A program made the translations under genes and the position numbers. A stretch of DNA of 37,081 bases from Oscillospiraceae bacterium (GTDB lineage: Bacteria > Bacillota > Clostridia > Oscillospirales > JAAYXM01): positions 1-37,081 of the forward strand of contig JAFQSU010000042.1 of the NCBI GenBank assembly GCA_017409405.1, written 5' to 3'. This document shows, one piece after another, positions 6,353 to 14,080 of this stretch (position 1 is its first letter; every line of letters starts with the position of its first letter). The notes beneath the pieces are model-generated. The model had not been told where the DNA came from and searched no databases. It was given only the letters and a program-made list of their open reading frames with translations.

Positions 6353-7069
6353 TCACATGCCGAAGCCGCCGCCGACAGAAAGAGTTTCTCCCGTAACAAA
6401 ATCAGCCGTGGCAAAAAACAGTGCCGCTTGCGCTATCTCCTCCGGCTCTCCTATTCTGCCGAGCGGAGTTTCTTCGCACAGCACTCGTATGTCTTCATCC
6501 GAGAGATGTGCATTCATCTCGGTTCTTATAACTCCCGGTGCAATACAGTTAACCGTTATTCCGGACGGACCGAGTTCTTTTGCAAGCGCGCGTGTAAGCC
6601 CTATTATTCCTGCTTTTGATGCGGAATAGTGACTCTCACAGGACGCACCCACAACACCCCAGACGGATGAAATGTTTATAATCCTTCCAAAGCGATTTCT
6701 TATCATGCCGAAAGATGCAGCCTTTGAACAAAGGAAAACCGACTTGAGGTTTACATTTAAAATGCTGTCCCAGTCCTCACACGTTATGTCAGACAGCAGC
6801 TTAAACTGTGCAATACCGGCATTGTTGATGAGAATATCAACCTCACCGATTTCAGAAAACATTGCATTTACTGACTCCTCGCTCGATACATCACAGCTTA
6901 CGGGTATAAGCGTATACCCTTCTGCATCAAGCCTGTCAGAGAGCTTGGTAAGGGTGTTTTTTGTATTGTGATATGTCGCAAATACGGTGTAGCCGTTTCT
7001 TGCAAAGGCTTCTGCTACAGCAAAGCCTATGCCTCGTGATGCTCCTGTTACAAGCACTTTCTTTGACAT
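6353..7069 (-). CDS. Short-chain dehydrogenase/reductase, FabG-like
   Basis: A 238-residue classical SDR using NAD(P)H. The nucleotide-binding motif is TGASRGIG (8-15) and NNAG is at 82-85. The catalytic tetrad is N107, S135, Y148 and K152 (YSASK). The C-terminus is GETLSVGGGFGM, as in 3-oxoacyl-ACP reductases. ATG at 7069 is chosen, with GAGGAG eight bases upstream, over an in-frame GTG three codons earlier. It is not in a fatty acid operon; it follows a lipoprotein gene by 16 bases on the same strand. FabG-type, but the physiological substrate is uncertain. Confidence 0.88.
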   Translation of the reverse strand: MSKKVLVTGASRGIGFAVAEAFARNGYTVFATYHNTKNTLTKLSDRLDAEGYTLIPVSCDVSSEESVNAMFSEIGEVDILINNAGIAQFKLLSDITCEDWDSILNVNLKSVFLCSKAASFGMIRNRFGRIINISSVWGVVGASCESHYSASKAGIIGLTRALAKELGPSGITVNCIAPGVIRTEMNAHLSDEDIRVLCEETPLGRIGEPEEIAQAALFFATADFVTGETLSVGGGFGM

Positions 7070-7085
7070 ATTCACCACTCCTCAA

Positions 7086-7586
7086 TTATGCCATAAGCGA
7101 ATAGATTACCGTGAGCATCTCGCCGCTCACCTTCACAGAAGTTCCGGGAAGCTCTGTATATGTTGCATAGTAGGTATTATCACTTGCATCATAAATTATC
7201 TGGGTAATTTCGTTCTCCTTATACTTATATGTCGCTACAAGTGCCGGAGTTTCATTGACGGTTTTAAACTCAAACGCCATGAGCTCTATATCCATACCGT
7301 CCTCTTCCATGACGCTTACAAACTCTTCTTCCGTGAAATCGAGGACGTTTCCTTCACTGACTCTGGAGAGGATATTTACATTTGAACCGGTGGTCTCGTC
7401 CATGATTACAAAATCAATATCTGAAGAAAGTGAGGTCGGCGTATAGCTTGCCGGATATGAGACCGTATAACCGTGGTCGGAGGAGAATGTCACCATGTCA
7501 CTCTTCTCAGGCTCATTATCGGCACATCCGCATAAAATCGCCGAAAGCATCAGCAAAATCAGTATAATTGATAAAAATTTTTTCAT
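7086..7586 (-). CDS. Putative lipoprotein with PsbP/DcrB-like domain
   Basis: The 166-residue protein has a lipoprotein signal (AILCGC, C21) and a mature region starting with FSSDHGYTVSYPASYTP, the pattern of small PsbP/DcrB-like surface domains. A central EEEFVSVMEEDG helix and a YATYTELPGT strand region follow. The SDR gene follows on the same strand, so the two are likely co-transcribed from the promoter at 7619-7647. Function unknown. Confidence 0.75.
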   Translation of the reverse strand: MKKFLSIILILLMLSAILCGCADNEPEKSDMVTFSSDHGYTVSYPASYTPTSLSSDIDFVIMDETTGSNVNILSRVSEGNVLDFTEEEFVSVMEEDGMDIELMAFEFKTVNETPALVATYKYKENEITQIIYDASDNTYYATYTELPGTSVKVSGEMLTVIYSLMA

Positions 7587-7618
7587 TGGTTAATAATTCC
7601 TTTCGCTTTTTTACTTAT

Positions 7619-7647
7619 ATTTTAGCAGAAAGTGTCCATAATCGCAA
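7619..7647 (-). promoter_or_regulatory. Promoter for the lipoprotein-SDR operon
   Basis: Minus strand TTGCGA (7647-7642), a 17-base spacer and TAAAAT (7624-7619), about 33 bases before the start. A separate TATAAT at 7696-7701 on the plus strand may be the -10 box of the divergent amidase gene, but no good -35 is spaced correctly. Confidence 0.6.
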
Positions 7648-7730
7648 GGAAAAAAGTTGGCACAATCTTGGCACAAAGTTAATTCCGAAACGTGGTATAA
7701 TACACAAACGATTGCAAGGAGGTGAATATA

Positions 7731-8261
7731 ATGGAAATAATACAGGATATTATCAAAATCGGAAGTGTTAATCGCCCGGGAGCAAAAAACTCGTGCACTT
7801 CCATAACAATCCACGATACCGCCAATAAAAAGGCAGGGGCGAATGCACGGTCTCACGCAAAATACATAAAGACGCTAAACTCCCGTACAAGCTGGCATTA
7901 TACCGTGGATGACAAAGAAATATACAGACATATCCCCGATGAGGAAAAGAGCTATCATACCTCAAGCACAAAAGCAAACGAGAACTCAATATCAATCGAG
8001 CTTTGTGTCAATTCGGACGGCAATTTTGAAAAAACCGTGGACAATGCCGTGTGGCTCGTGCGCGAGCTTATGAGCAAGCATAAAATCGCACCGTCCGCTA
8101 TCCTCTCGCACCGTGACTGGACCGGCAAAAACTGTCCCGAAACTCTTTTTGAGTACGGGTGGGAGGAATTTGTCTCGAGATGTTCGGAGCCGACAGGGAA
8201 ATCCGGCTTTATAACTGTTGACGAGCTCAAAAAGCTGGGCTATGACGGAATTGCTTTTTAA
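7731..8261 (+). CDS. N-acetylmuramoyl-L-alanine amidase (amidase_2 family)
   Basis: A 176-residue zinc amidase that would cleave the bond between muramic acid and L-alanine in peptidoglycan. Zinc ligands are visible as H28 (TIHDT), H127 (SHRDWTGKNCP) and C135, with conserved E90 in SIELC. The protein lacks a signal peptide, as do phage and sporulation endolysins of this family. The C-terminus ends soon after ITVDELKKLGY, which looks like the start of a cell-wall or EF-hand-like repeat but stops early. ATG at 7731 follows AAGGAGGTGA; an in-frame ATG three codons upstream overlaps this site and is rejected. Possibly a domesticated prophage lysin. Confidence 0.9.
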   Translation: MEIIQDIIKIGSVNRPGAKNSCTSITIHDTANKKAGANARSHAKYIKTLNSRTSWHYTVDDKEIYRHIPDEEKSYHTSSTKANENSISIELCVNSDGNFEKTVDNAVWLVRELMSKHKIAPSAILSHRDWTGKNCPETLFEYGWEEFVSRCSEPTGKSGFITVDELKKLGYDGIAF

Positions 8262-8320
8262 CACACACGTGCCATTCTGTGCGACAGTAAAGAATCTCAA
8301 CATCAAACGACATAATACAT

Positions 8321-8349
8321 TTGCAAAACAAGGACAAATAAATTATAAT
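8321..8349 (+). promoter_or_regulatory. Promoter upstream of the leader peptide and phosphoesterase
   Basis: TTGCAA (8321-8326), 17-base spacer, TATAAT (8344-8349). The whole element, including the spacer, closely resembles the promoter at 12658-12686. Confidence 0.75.
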
Positions 8350-8369
8350 GAAGAAAGGAGAATGTAAAA

Positions 8370-8402
8370 ATGTCTTTTAATGACCTGTTTTGGAAGGAGT
8401 AA
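8370..8402 (+). CDS. Possible 10-residue leader peptide (MSFNDLFWKE)
   Basis: An ATG preceded by GAAAGGAGA opens a frame of ten codons ending in TAA, nine bases before the phosphoesterase ATG. The last codons, AAGGAG, double as a ribosome binding site for the next gene. This arrangement suggests translational coupling. Too short to judge by similarity. Confidence 0.35.
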   Translation: MSFNDLFWKE

Positions 8403-8411
8403 TAATTCAGT

Positions 8412-9089
8412 ATGCTGTATATAACAGGAGACATCCACATCCCGACAGAAGATATACAAAAGCTTAACAGCAAACGTTTCCCCGAACAAAAAAATCTCTG
8501 CCGCGAAGATTATGTAATAATATGCGGCGATTTTGGAGGAATCTGGAGCAACAGTGCAGAAGAAAAGTATTGGATAAAATGGCTGGAGAACAAAAACTTC
8601 ACAACATTGTTTATCGACGGAAATCATGAGAATTTTGATTTGCTTGGCGACTACCCCGTTATTTCCTATAAAGGCGGAAGGGCTCACAAAATATCCGACA
8701 ACATATATCATCTGATGCGTGGACAGGTCTTTTCTCTTTGCGGAAAGGACATATTTACAATGGGAGGAGCGAGCTCTCACGACAAAGACTTCCGAACAGA
8801 GCATAAAAACTGGTGTGCTGCCGAAATGGCGTCAGGTGAAGAATACGAAGAAGCCCGGAAAAATCTTTTGAAAAACAAAAATGCTGTTGATATTATCATA
8901 ACGCACTGTGCACCGGCAAGTATACAGGAAAGCTTTTTTTCCGAATATGAGCAAAATCAGCTTACTGAGTTTCTTGAAGAAATCAAGCAAACCTGCTCGT
9001 ACGACAAATGGTATTTCGGTCATTACCATACCGACTGCGACGTGGATACCCGGCATGTTGCTTTGTTTAACAGAATTATGCAGCTCTGA
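8412..9089 (+). CDS. Metallophosphoesterase
   Basis: A 225-residue calcineurin-like phosphoesterase with the full dimetal motif set: D7-x-H9 (GDIHI), GDFGG (39-43), GNHE (70-73), H165 (THCAP) and GHYH (203-206). It fits small bacterial phosphoesterases of unknown substrate that often lie in accessory or phage-linked regions. The ATG follows AAGGAG at a rather long 12 bases, within the end of a possible leader peptide. Single gene ahead of the gntR operon; the promoter is at 8321. Confidence 0.88.
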   Translation: MLYITGDIHIPTEDIQKLNSKRFPEQKNLCREDYVIICGDFGGIWSNSAEEKYWIKWLENKNFTTLFIDGNHENFDLLGDYPVISYKGGRAHKISDNIYHLMRGQVFSLCGKDIFTMGGASSHDKDFRTEHKNWCAAEMASGEEYEEARKNLLKNKNAVDIIITHCAPASIQESFFSEYEQNQLTEFLEEIKQTCSYDKWYFGHYHTDCDVDTRHVALFNRIMQL

Positions 9090-9134
9090 AAGAGTTTGCA
9101 CGATACGAGGGGGATGCCTCCGCTGTGTCCCCTC

Positions 9135-9187
9135 TTGACAAAATTTTTTATTCATGCTATATTAATTGTACTAATACAACTAATACA
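9135..9187 (+). promoter_or_regulatory. Promoter and probable autoregulatory operator of the gntR-ABC operon
   Basis: TTGACA (9135-9140), 17-base spacer, TATATT (9158-9163). Immediately downstream is a perfect tandem direct repeat, ACTAATACA twice (9170-9187), flanked by TTGT and GTTG. YtrA-type GntR repressors bind TA-rich sites of this character over the start of their own operons, so autorepression is likely. Confidence 0.75.
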
Positions 9188-9211
9188 GTTGTGCATCAAG
9201 GAGGTGAGGAA

Positions 9212-9592
9212 ATGATAAATCCGGATTACAAGAGCGGAAAAAGCTTGCACGAGCAGATAGAGGACGAGATAAAACGCCTTATCATAAACGGACATCTTAA
9301 ATCCGATGAACAGCTTCCGAGCGTCCGTGAGCTGTCAATAAGTCTTACGGTAAACCCGAACACGGTTCAGAGAGCGTATAAGCAGCTTGAGCAGGACGGA
9401 TTTATTTACAGCATCAAGGGCAAGGGCAATTTTGTTTCAGACCGTGCATCAGACGGAAGCCGAAGACGCTCAGAAGAGCTTCTTGGCGCGCTTTCTCTTG
9501 CGGTCAAAGAGCTTTCTTTCCTCGGCGAGGAGAAAAAGAAGCTGTATGACATTGTTGATAAAGCATACGCAGACAAGGAGGGGTCGTTATGA
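9212..9592 (+). CDS. GntR family transcriptional regulator, YtrA subfamily
   Basis: A 126-residue protein with an N-terminal winged HTH (LHEQIEDEIKRLIINGHLK, LPSVRELSISLTVNPNTVQR, QDGFIYSIKGKGNFV) and a short helical tail. This is the layout of YtrA regulators, which control ABC exporters responding to cell-wall antibiotics. The ATG at 9212 follows AAGGAGGTG; a longer in-frame start would overlap the promoter. It overlaps the ABC ATPase start by ATGA, so translation is coupled. Confidence 0.93.
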   Translation: MINPDYKSGKSLHEQIEDEIKRLIINGHLKSDEQLPSVRELSISLTVNPNTVQRAYKQLEQDGFIYSIKGKGNFVSDRASDGSRRRSEELLGALSLAVKELSFLGEEKKKLYDIVDKAYADKEGSL

Positions 9593-10488
9593 TAAAGGTA
9601 TCACATGTCACAAAATATTTTGACGATTTTAAGGTTTTGGATGACATATCAATGCATGTCAGACGCGGCACGATTTACGGTCTCATCGGACCTAACGGCG
9701 CCGGAAAAACGACAATAATCAATCATATAAACGGTGTGCTCACGCCAAAGTCGGGAGAGATTACCGTAAACGGTGAAGCCGTTTTTGAAAACGAAAAAAT
9801 CAAGCGCACGGTGCTTAATATTTCCGATGACTGGTTCTATTTCAGCACCTTTACAGTTAAAGAGATGGCAGGCTTTTACCGAGATATATACCCCTCGTTT
9901 GACGAGAAGCGCTACCGTGCCATGGGCGAGATTTTCAAGATTGACGAAAAGCGCCAGCTCCGCAAGCTTTCAAAGGGCATGAAAAAGCAGGTTGCCTTCT
10001 GGCTATGCCTTTCGGCAGTCCCCGATGTGCTTATTTTAGACGAGCCGCTCGACGGGCTTGACCCCGTTATGAGAAAGCAGGTTCTAAACCTCGTTATAGC
10101 CGAGGTTGCAGACCGTGAAATGACCGTGCTTGTGTCCTCGCACAATCTGCGTGAGCTTGAGGACATCTGCGACTGGGTCGGAATCATCCACAACGGAAAA
10201 ATGATTCTCGAAAAACCGCTTGATGACCTTAAGGGAAATGTGCATAAGTTCCAGCTCGTTCTGGATGACGAGGCGGCAGAAAAGCTTCGGAGTGATGCAT
10301 CGGTTCTGCACATTTCAAAAACCGGCTCGGTTTACAGCGTTATTATCCGCGGAGATTCCGGCGATTGCACGGCACGCATGAGCACGCTCTCACCGATGCT
10401 GTGCGACAGAGTAAGTCTTACTCTTGAAGAGGTTTTCATATACGAGTTGGGAGGTTTGGGATATGACTTTAAAAACATCATTTTTTAA
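9589..10488 (+). CDS. ABC transporter ATP-binding protein (YtrB-like)
   Basis: A 299-residue ABC ATPase. Walker A is GPNGAGKT (34-41), the signature variant LSKGM is at 127-131, Walker B is VLILDE (147-152) with D-loop GLD, and the H-loop is H185 in SSHN. The C-terminal 80 residues form a small extra domain, as in YtrB. It pairs with the permease that starts inside its last codons and with the YtrA-type repressor upstream. Predicted to energise an ABC-2 type exporter or lipid/antibiotic-response complex. Confidence 0.93.
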   Translation: MIKVSHVTKYFDDFKVLDDISMHVRRGTIYGLIGPNGAGKTTIINHINGVLTPKSGEITVNGEAVFENEKIKRTVLNISDDWFYFSTFTVKEMAGFYRDIYPSFDEKRYRAMGEIFKIDEKRQLRKLSKGMKKQVAFWLCLSAVPDVLILDEPLDGLDPVMRKQVLNLVIAEVADREMTVLVSSHNLRELEDICDWVGIIHNGKMILEKPLDDLKGNVHKFQLVLDDEAAEKLRSDASVLHISKTGSVYSVIIRGDSGDCTARMSTLSPMLCDRVSLTLEEVFIYELGGLGYDFKNIIF

Positions 10489-12514
10489 CCGAGGTATATA
10501 TAAATCCGCAATACGAAGATACATATGGGGCGCTGTCCTGTACGCCATTCTCCTGTTTATGTGTACATCCATGCCCATTCTGTTCTCAATTGACCCTGAG
10601 ACATATACCATGGGTGTCCGTGACTATGAACGTCAGCTTATCCTTACCGATATATATCTGTATCTTCCGCTTGTAATATCAATTTTCGTGCCTACCGTTA
10701 TGGCGCTTCTCGCATACCGCTTTGTTCACGCAAAGAAAACGTCGGTTTTTCTCCACAGCCTTCCTGTTTCGAGGAGCGCAAACTACATCTCAACCCTTTT
10801 GGCATCGCTCACGCTCATGGCGGTACCAGTTATACTCAACGGCGCAATCCTCTCGGTTTTATCCGCCTGCGGCTATGGAGAGCTGTTTGATTTCACCTCA
10901 TGTCTTATATGGACGGGGCTTAATCTGCTCTCAGTATTTCTCCTGTTCTCCGTTTCAAGCTTTTCGGCGTTTCTCACGGGTTCGAGCTTCGCCCTTGTCG
11001 GAATAAACCTTCTCCTGCACCTCATCGGTTTGATTTTTGCCGCAAGCTTTTCGGCTCTTGCCGATTCCTTTCTCTACGGATATTTTGAAGCAAACTCACT
11101 TATCAACGTGATAACGGAGTGGAATTTCGCAGTATACATATTCAACCTCGCAAACCGATTTGACAGCATACTTCAAACCTTCCCGTTTGATTGGCTGAAG
11201 CTTTGCATTATGCTTATAATCGCACTTGCTCTGTACACTTTTGCGCTTTTACTGTATCGTAAAAGACGGCTTGAAACTGCCGAGGATGTTGCGGCATACA
11301 AGGTGCTCAACCCGATATTCAAATATCTGCTTACCTTCCTCTCCGCTCTCGGCACCTTCGGCATCTGCTGCCATGAGCTTTCAGACGGCGTGCTCTATCC
11401 CGTGTTCCTCGTTCTGACCGTCAGCGCAGTTTCATACTTCGCCCTTGAAATGATTCTCAAAAAGAGCTTTAAAATCTGGCGCTCGTATAAGGGATATCTT
11501 GCTTTTGTTCTGCTTTTCACGGCACTTGTATCGGTCTTTGCGTTCACCGATTTTTTCGGTTATGAAACAAGGGTGCCCACTCCCGAAAACGCAGAGGCGG
11601 TAAGCATTTCGCAAAACCGCCGTTACGATGTCTCGGGATATGTTGCAAACGATGAAATCAAGGAATATGTGACCGAGGTACACAAAGAGCTTACAAGCAA
11701 GGAAAATATATATACCATATTTACATACCCGAGCGAGCGCACTGAGTCCTTGTACATTGACTATAAGCTCAAAAACGGAAGAACGCTTGTCCGCAGATAC
11801 CCCGTTACAAATAAAATGCTCTGCGAGGTTATGGACCCGCTGTACAAGTCCGAAGAGTACAAGGTGAATAACCTTGAGCTCTTCACCGAAAAAATAGGAG
11901 AAATCCACACGGTTGACCTGTCCCACATCGACGAAAACCTCAAAACGGAGGAGATTCCCGAATTTGTGGAGTGCTTAAAGCGTGACCTTCTCGCTCTTGA
12001 CTACACCGAGACGCGCAACCATTCCGCATGGGATTTCGGCATATGGTTATATTATTCCGTGACAGACGAGCTTTCAAAGGACATGCCCGACCGTAGCTTC
12101 AGTCAGTGTCTCCAGTATATAAACCCGAGCTTTAAAAATACGATGTCGTGGCTTTCCGGGCACGGGTATATAAAGAAGATTCTCGACAGCCAGCCGAATG
12201 ACCTAACTGTAATCACCGACGAGCAGTGGCAGAAATTTGAAGAGCACAACACGACATATGAGGTTGGTGAACACGGTGAAAAGGTTGCGGTAACCGAGCT
12301 TCGCCTGTTTGAAAACATCCCCGATGCCGTGAGAATATCAAACAGCGACACGAAGCGAAGGATTTGGGAATACATCTCATCGACGCCCGTAAGATATGTT
12401 CCCGACAAGGAATATTCGTACTATGTCTGTGTGATAAACCCATTTGACAATCACGTTAACATCATTGCGGCGTTCTACGAGGACGCAGATTGGCTTTTGC
12501 AGTTTATAAGCTGA
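10463..12514 (+). CDS. ABC-2 type permease with large C-terminal extracytoplasmic domain
   Basis: The 683-residue protein falls into two parts. Residues 1 to about 345 contain roughly nine hydrophobic segments (e.g. AVLYAILLFMC, LPLVISIFVPTVMALLAYRF), including the VHAKKTSVFLHSLPVSR loop seen in ABC-2 permeases. After a last membrane segment near 360-380 comes a soluble region of about 300 residues, with short repeats of acidic and aromatic sequence. ATG at 10463 follows GGGAGG and overlaps the ATPase gene by 26 bases; an in-frame earlier ATG has no site. Permeases of this design accompany YtrA/YtrB modules in Clostridia. The cargo is unknown. Confidence 0.88.
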   Translation: MTLKTSFFNRGIYKSAIRRYIWGAVLYAILLFMCTSMPILFSIDPETYTMGVRDYERQLILTDIYLYLPLVISIFVPTVMALLAYRFVHAKKTSVFLHSLPVSRSANYISTLLASLTLMAVPVILNGAILSVLSACGYGELFDFTSCLIWTGLNLLSVFLLFSVSSFSAFLTGSSFALVGINLLLHLIGLIFAASFSALADSFLYGYFEANSLINVITEWNFAVYIFNLANRFDSILQTFPFDWLKLCIMLIIALALYTFALLLYRKRRLETAEDVAAYKVLNPIFKYLLTFLSALGTFGICCHELSDGVLYPVFLVLTVSAVSYFALEMILKKSFKIWRSYKGYLAFVLLFTALVSVFAFTDFFGYETRVPTPENAEAVSISQNRRYDVSGYVANDEIKEYVTEVHKELTSKENIYTIFTYPSERTESLYIDYKLKNGRTLVRRYPVTNKMLCEVMDPLYKSEEYKVNNLELFTEKIGEIHTVDLSHIDENLKTEEIPEFVECLKRDLLALDYTETRNHSAWDFGIWLYYSVTDELSKDMPDRSFSQCLQYINPSFKNTMSWLSGHGYIKKILDSQPNDLTVITDEQWQKFEEHNTTYEVGEHGEKVAVTELRLFENIPDAVRISNSDTKRRIWEYISSTPVRYVPDKEYSYYVCVINPFDNHVNIIAAFYEDADWLLQFIS

Positions 12515-12529
12515 CGGTGTTGGATGCCT

Positions 12530-12556
12530 AAGACAAGGGGACGGTTCTATTGTCTT
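12530..12556. repeat. REP-like palindromic element
   Basis: Ends AAGACAA / TTGTCTT pair around GGGGACGGTTCTA. Elements with this core recur in many Clostridia genomes in connection with IS200-like (RAYT) transposases, according to recollection rather than a search. No transposase is near. The rest of 12515-12747 holds only the terminator and promoter listed. Confidence 0.45.
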
Positions 12557-12595
12557 GATGGATAGGAGCATAATCAGCAAGTAATCCGCCCCCCA

Positions 12596-12627
12596 CCACC
12601 CTGATGCGTAACGCATCGGGGTGGTTT
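12596..12627 (+). terminator. Terminator after the ABC operon
   Basis: Arms CCACCCTGATGCG / CGCATCGGGGTGG, 13 bp with one wobble, a 3-base loop, then TTT. Confidence 0.75.
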
Positions 12628-12657
12628 CTGCGTAAAGTACGAAATTTGATAAGCTAT

Positions 12658-12686
12658 TTGCAAAACGTGGGCAAATGAACTATAAT
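12658..12686 (+). promoter_or_regulatory. Promoter for apbE
   Basis: TTGCAA (12658-12663), 17-base spacer, TATAAT (12681-12686), 61 bases before the start. Confidence 0.75.
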
Positions 12687-12747
12687 GAAAGAAAATGGTG
12701 ACGATTATTTATATCAGGCATAAAAATGAAAAAACAGGAGTGCTTTC

Positions 12748-13743
12748 GTGAAAACAAAAAATTTTTTGCTGTTTCTTGCTCTTCTTTGCGTGCTGTGTGC
12801 ATGCGGAGAAAACAAAAGCTTACGAAGTATATATGTAATGGATTCTGTAGCCACTTTGCAGATATATCCGCAAAATGAGGAGCTTGTTGATGAAATGTGC
12901 GGCAAGCTATACGAGATAGACAGAGAGCTTTCGGCATATGACGGTGACATAAAAAATATAAACGACAGCTCGGGCGGTGAGCTTAAAGTTCATTCCGGAC
13001 ATCTGCTTAACGGCTCTCTTGTGCTTTCCGAGAAGACAGGCGGTGCTTTTTCGCCCGTTCTCGGAACAGTTATCGAGCTGTGGGGAATAGGAGAGAAAAA
13101 TGCAGTGCCCAAACAGGACGAGCTTGCTCGTGCAATGAGCACAAGCAAGCTCGAAAATGTCGAGATTGCAGACGGGTGTGTAAGCTTAAAAAACGGAGTG
13201 AGATTGAATTTTGGTGCTGTGGCAAAGGGATATGCTTCGGAAGTGCTCCGTGAAATGCTTGTTAAAAACGGTGTTTCAGGCGCAGTTATATCACTTGGCG
13301 GAAATGTTTATGTACATGGGAGAAAGCCTGACGGGAGCGGATGGAATGTTGCACTCCGCGACCCTCAGGGGAGCCCCAATGACTGGTTCGGCAGTATGCA
13401 TCTGACGGATAGATTTGTCATTTCGTCGGGAGATTATGAAAGGTATTTTGAAAAAGACGGAAAGCGTTTTCATCATATCATAGACCCCGAAACAGGCAGT
13501 CCTGCGGAAAGTGACCTCACCTCTGTCACTGTAATCTGTGAGGACGGGCTTCTCGGCGATGCATATTCCACCGCATTGTATGTGATGGGACGGGATGCCG
13601 CACTTTCGTTCTGGCGCAAAGAGCACGGCTTTGAGCTTGTGCTTGTAGGGCGTGACGGACGGGTTACGCTTACCGAAGGAATAGCCGGAAGCTTCATACC
13701 AAACGAAAGCAGAGGATATATATATGAAGTTGAAAACAGGTGA
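12748..13743 (+). CDS. apbE: FAD:protein FMN transferase (ApbE), lipoprotein
   Basis: ApbE covalently attaches FMN to threonine residues of flavoproteins such as RnfG/NqrC-type subunits outside the membrane. This 331-residue protein has a lipoprotein signal with C19 (VLCACG) and the ApbE blocks MDSVATLQIY, GGAFSPVLGTVIELWGIG, NFGAVAKGYASE, VISLGGNVYVHG, ISSGDYERYF and HHIIDPETGSPA, plus the late D-A-Y-S-T metal-binding region. The start is a GTG with AGGAG upstream. Its 3' end overlaps the NusG-II gene by 20 bases, so the two are coupled. No Rnf or Nqr subunit is in the window, so its target flavoprotein is encoded elsewhere. Confidence 0.95.
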   Translation: MKTKNFLLFLALLCVLCACGENKSLRSIYVMDSVATLQIYPQNEELVDEMCGKLYEIDRELSAYDGDIKNINDSSGGELKVHSGHLLNGSLVLSEKTGGAFSPVLGTVIELWGIGEKNAVPKQDELARAMSTSKLENVEIADGCVSLKNGVRLNFGAVAKGYASEVLREMLVKNGVSGAVISLGGNVYVHGRKPDGSGWNVALRDPQGSPNDWFGSMHLTDRFVISSGDYERYFEKDGKRFHHIIDPETGSPAESDLTSVTVICEDGLLGDAYSTALYVMGRDAALSFWRKEHGFELVLVGRDGRVTLTEGIAGSFIPNESRGYIYEVENR

Positions 13744-14077
13744 TTTCTTTGTAGTCGCGTGCGTTATACTTCTCGCCGCGATTATATGGGCTGCTCCGTT
13801 TTTGCGAAACGGGGAGCGTGGAGCGAGTGTGACCGTTGAATGTGACGGAGCTCTTGTCGGAACATATTTACTTGATGAAGACACCGAGGTGGACGCCGCC
13901 GGCTGCAGGATAAAAATTGAGGGCGGAAAGGCATATGTTGCCGATAGCGACTGCCCTGACAAGGTATGTATAAAGACGGGGGAAATATCACAGCGCGGTG
14001 AGGCTATAATATGCATACCAAACAGAGTTAACATCAAAATATCCGGCGACATGGGGTTTGATGCCATAGTCGGATAA
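13724..14077 (+). CDS. Membrane-anchored NusG domain II protein
   Basis: A 117-residue protein with one N-terminal membrane helix (residues 8-27) and an exported beta-rich domain ending SDCPDKVCIKTGEISQRGEAIICIPNRVNIKI. This is the signature of the NusG domain II-like family (a conserved Cys pair around the CxDKxCxxxG motif). Such proteins commonly sit next to ApbE and Rnf-type or Gx-transporter genes, and may assist flavinylated redox proteins. It overlaps apbE and probably shares its transcript. Function inferred only from that association. Confidence 0.85.
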   Translation: MKLKTGDFFVVACVILLAAIIWAAPFLRNGERGASVTVECDGALVGTYLLDEDTEVDAAGCRIKIEGGKAYVADSDCPDKVCIKTGEISQRGEAIICIPNRVNIKISGDMGFDAIVG

Positions 14078-14080
14078 TAA

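Noticed and set aside
7655-7701. Full promoter for the amidase gene
   Set aside because: TATAAT is present at 7696, but the nearest TTGGCA is 22 bases away, too far for a standard promoter.
10084-10313. Antisense frames within the ABC ATPase gene
   Set aside because: They are shadows of a strongly biased coding sequence.
13291-14067. 258-codon frame antisense to apbE and the NusG-II gene
   Set aside because: Low-complexity translation without family features; both sense genes are clear.
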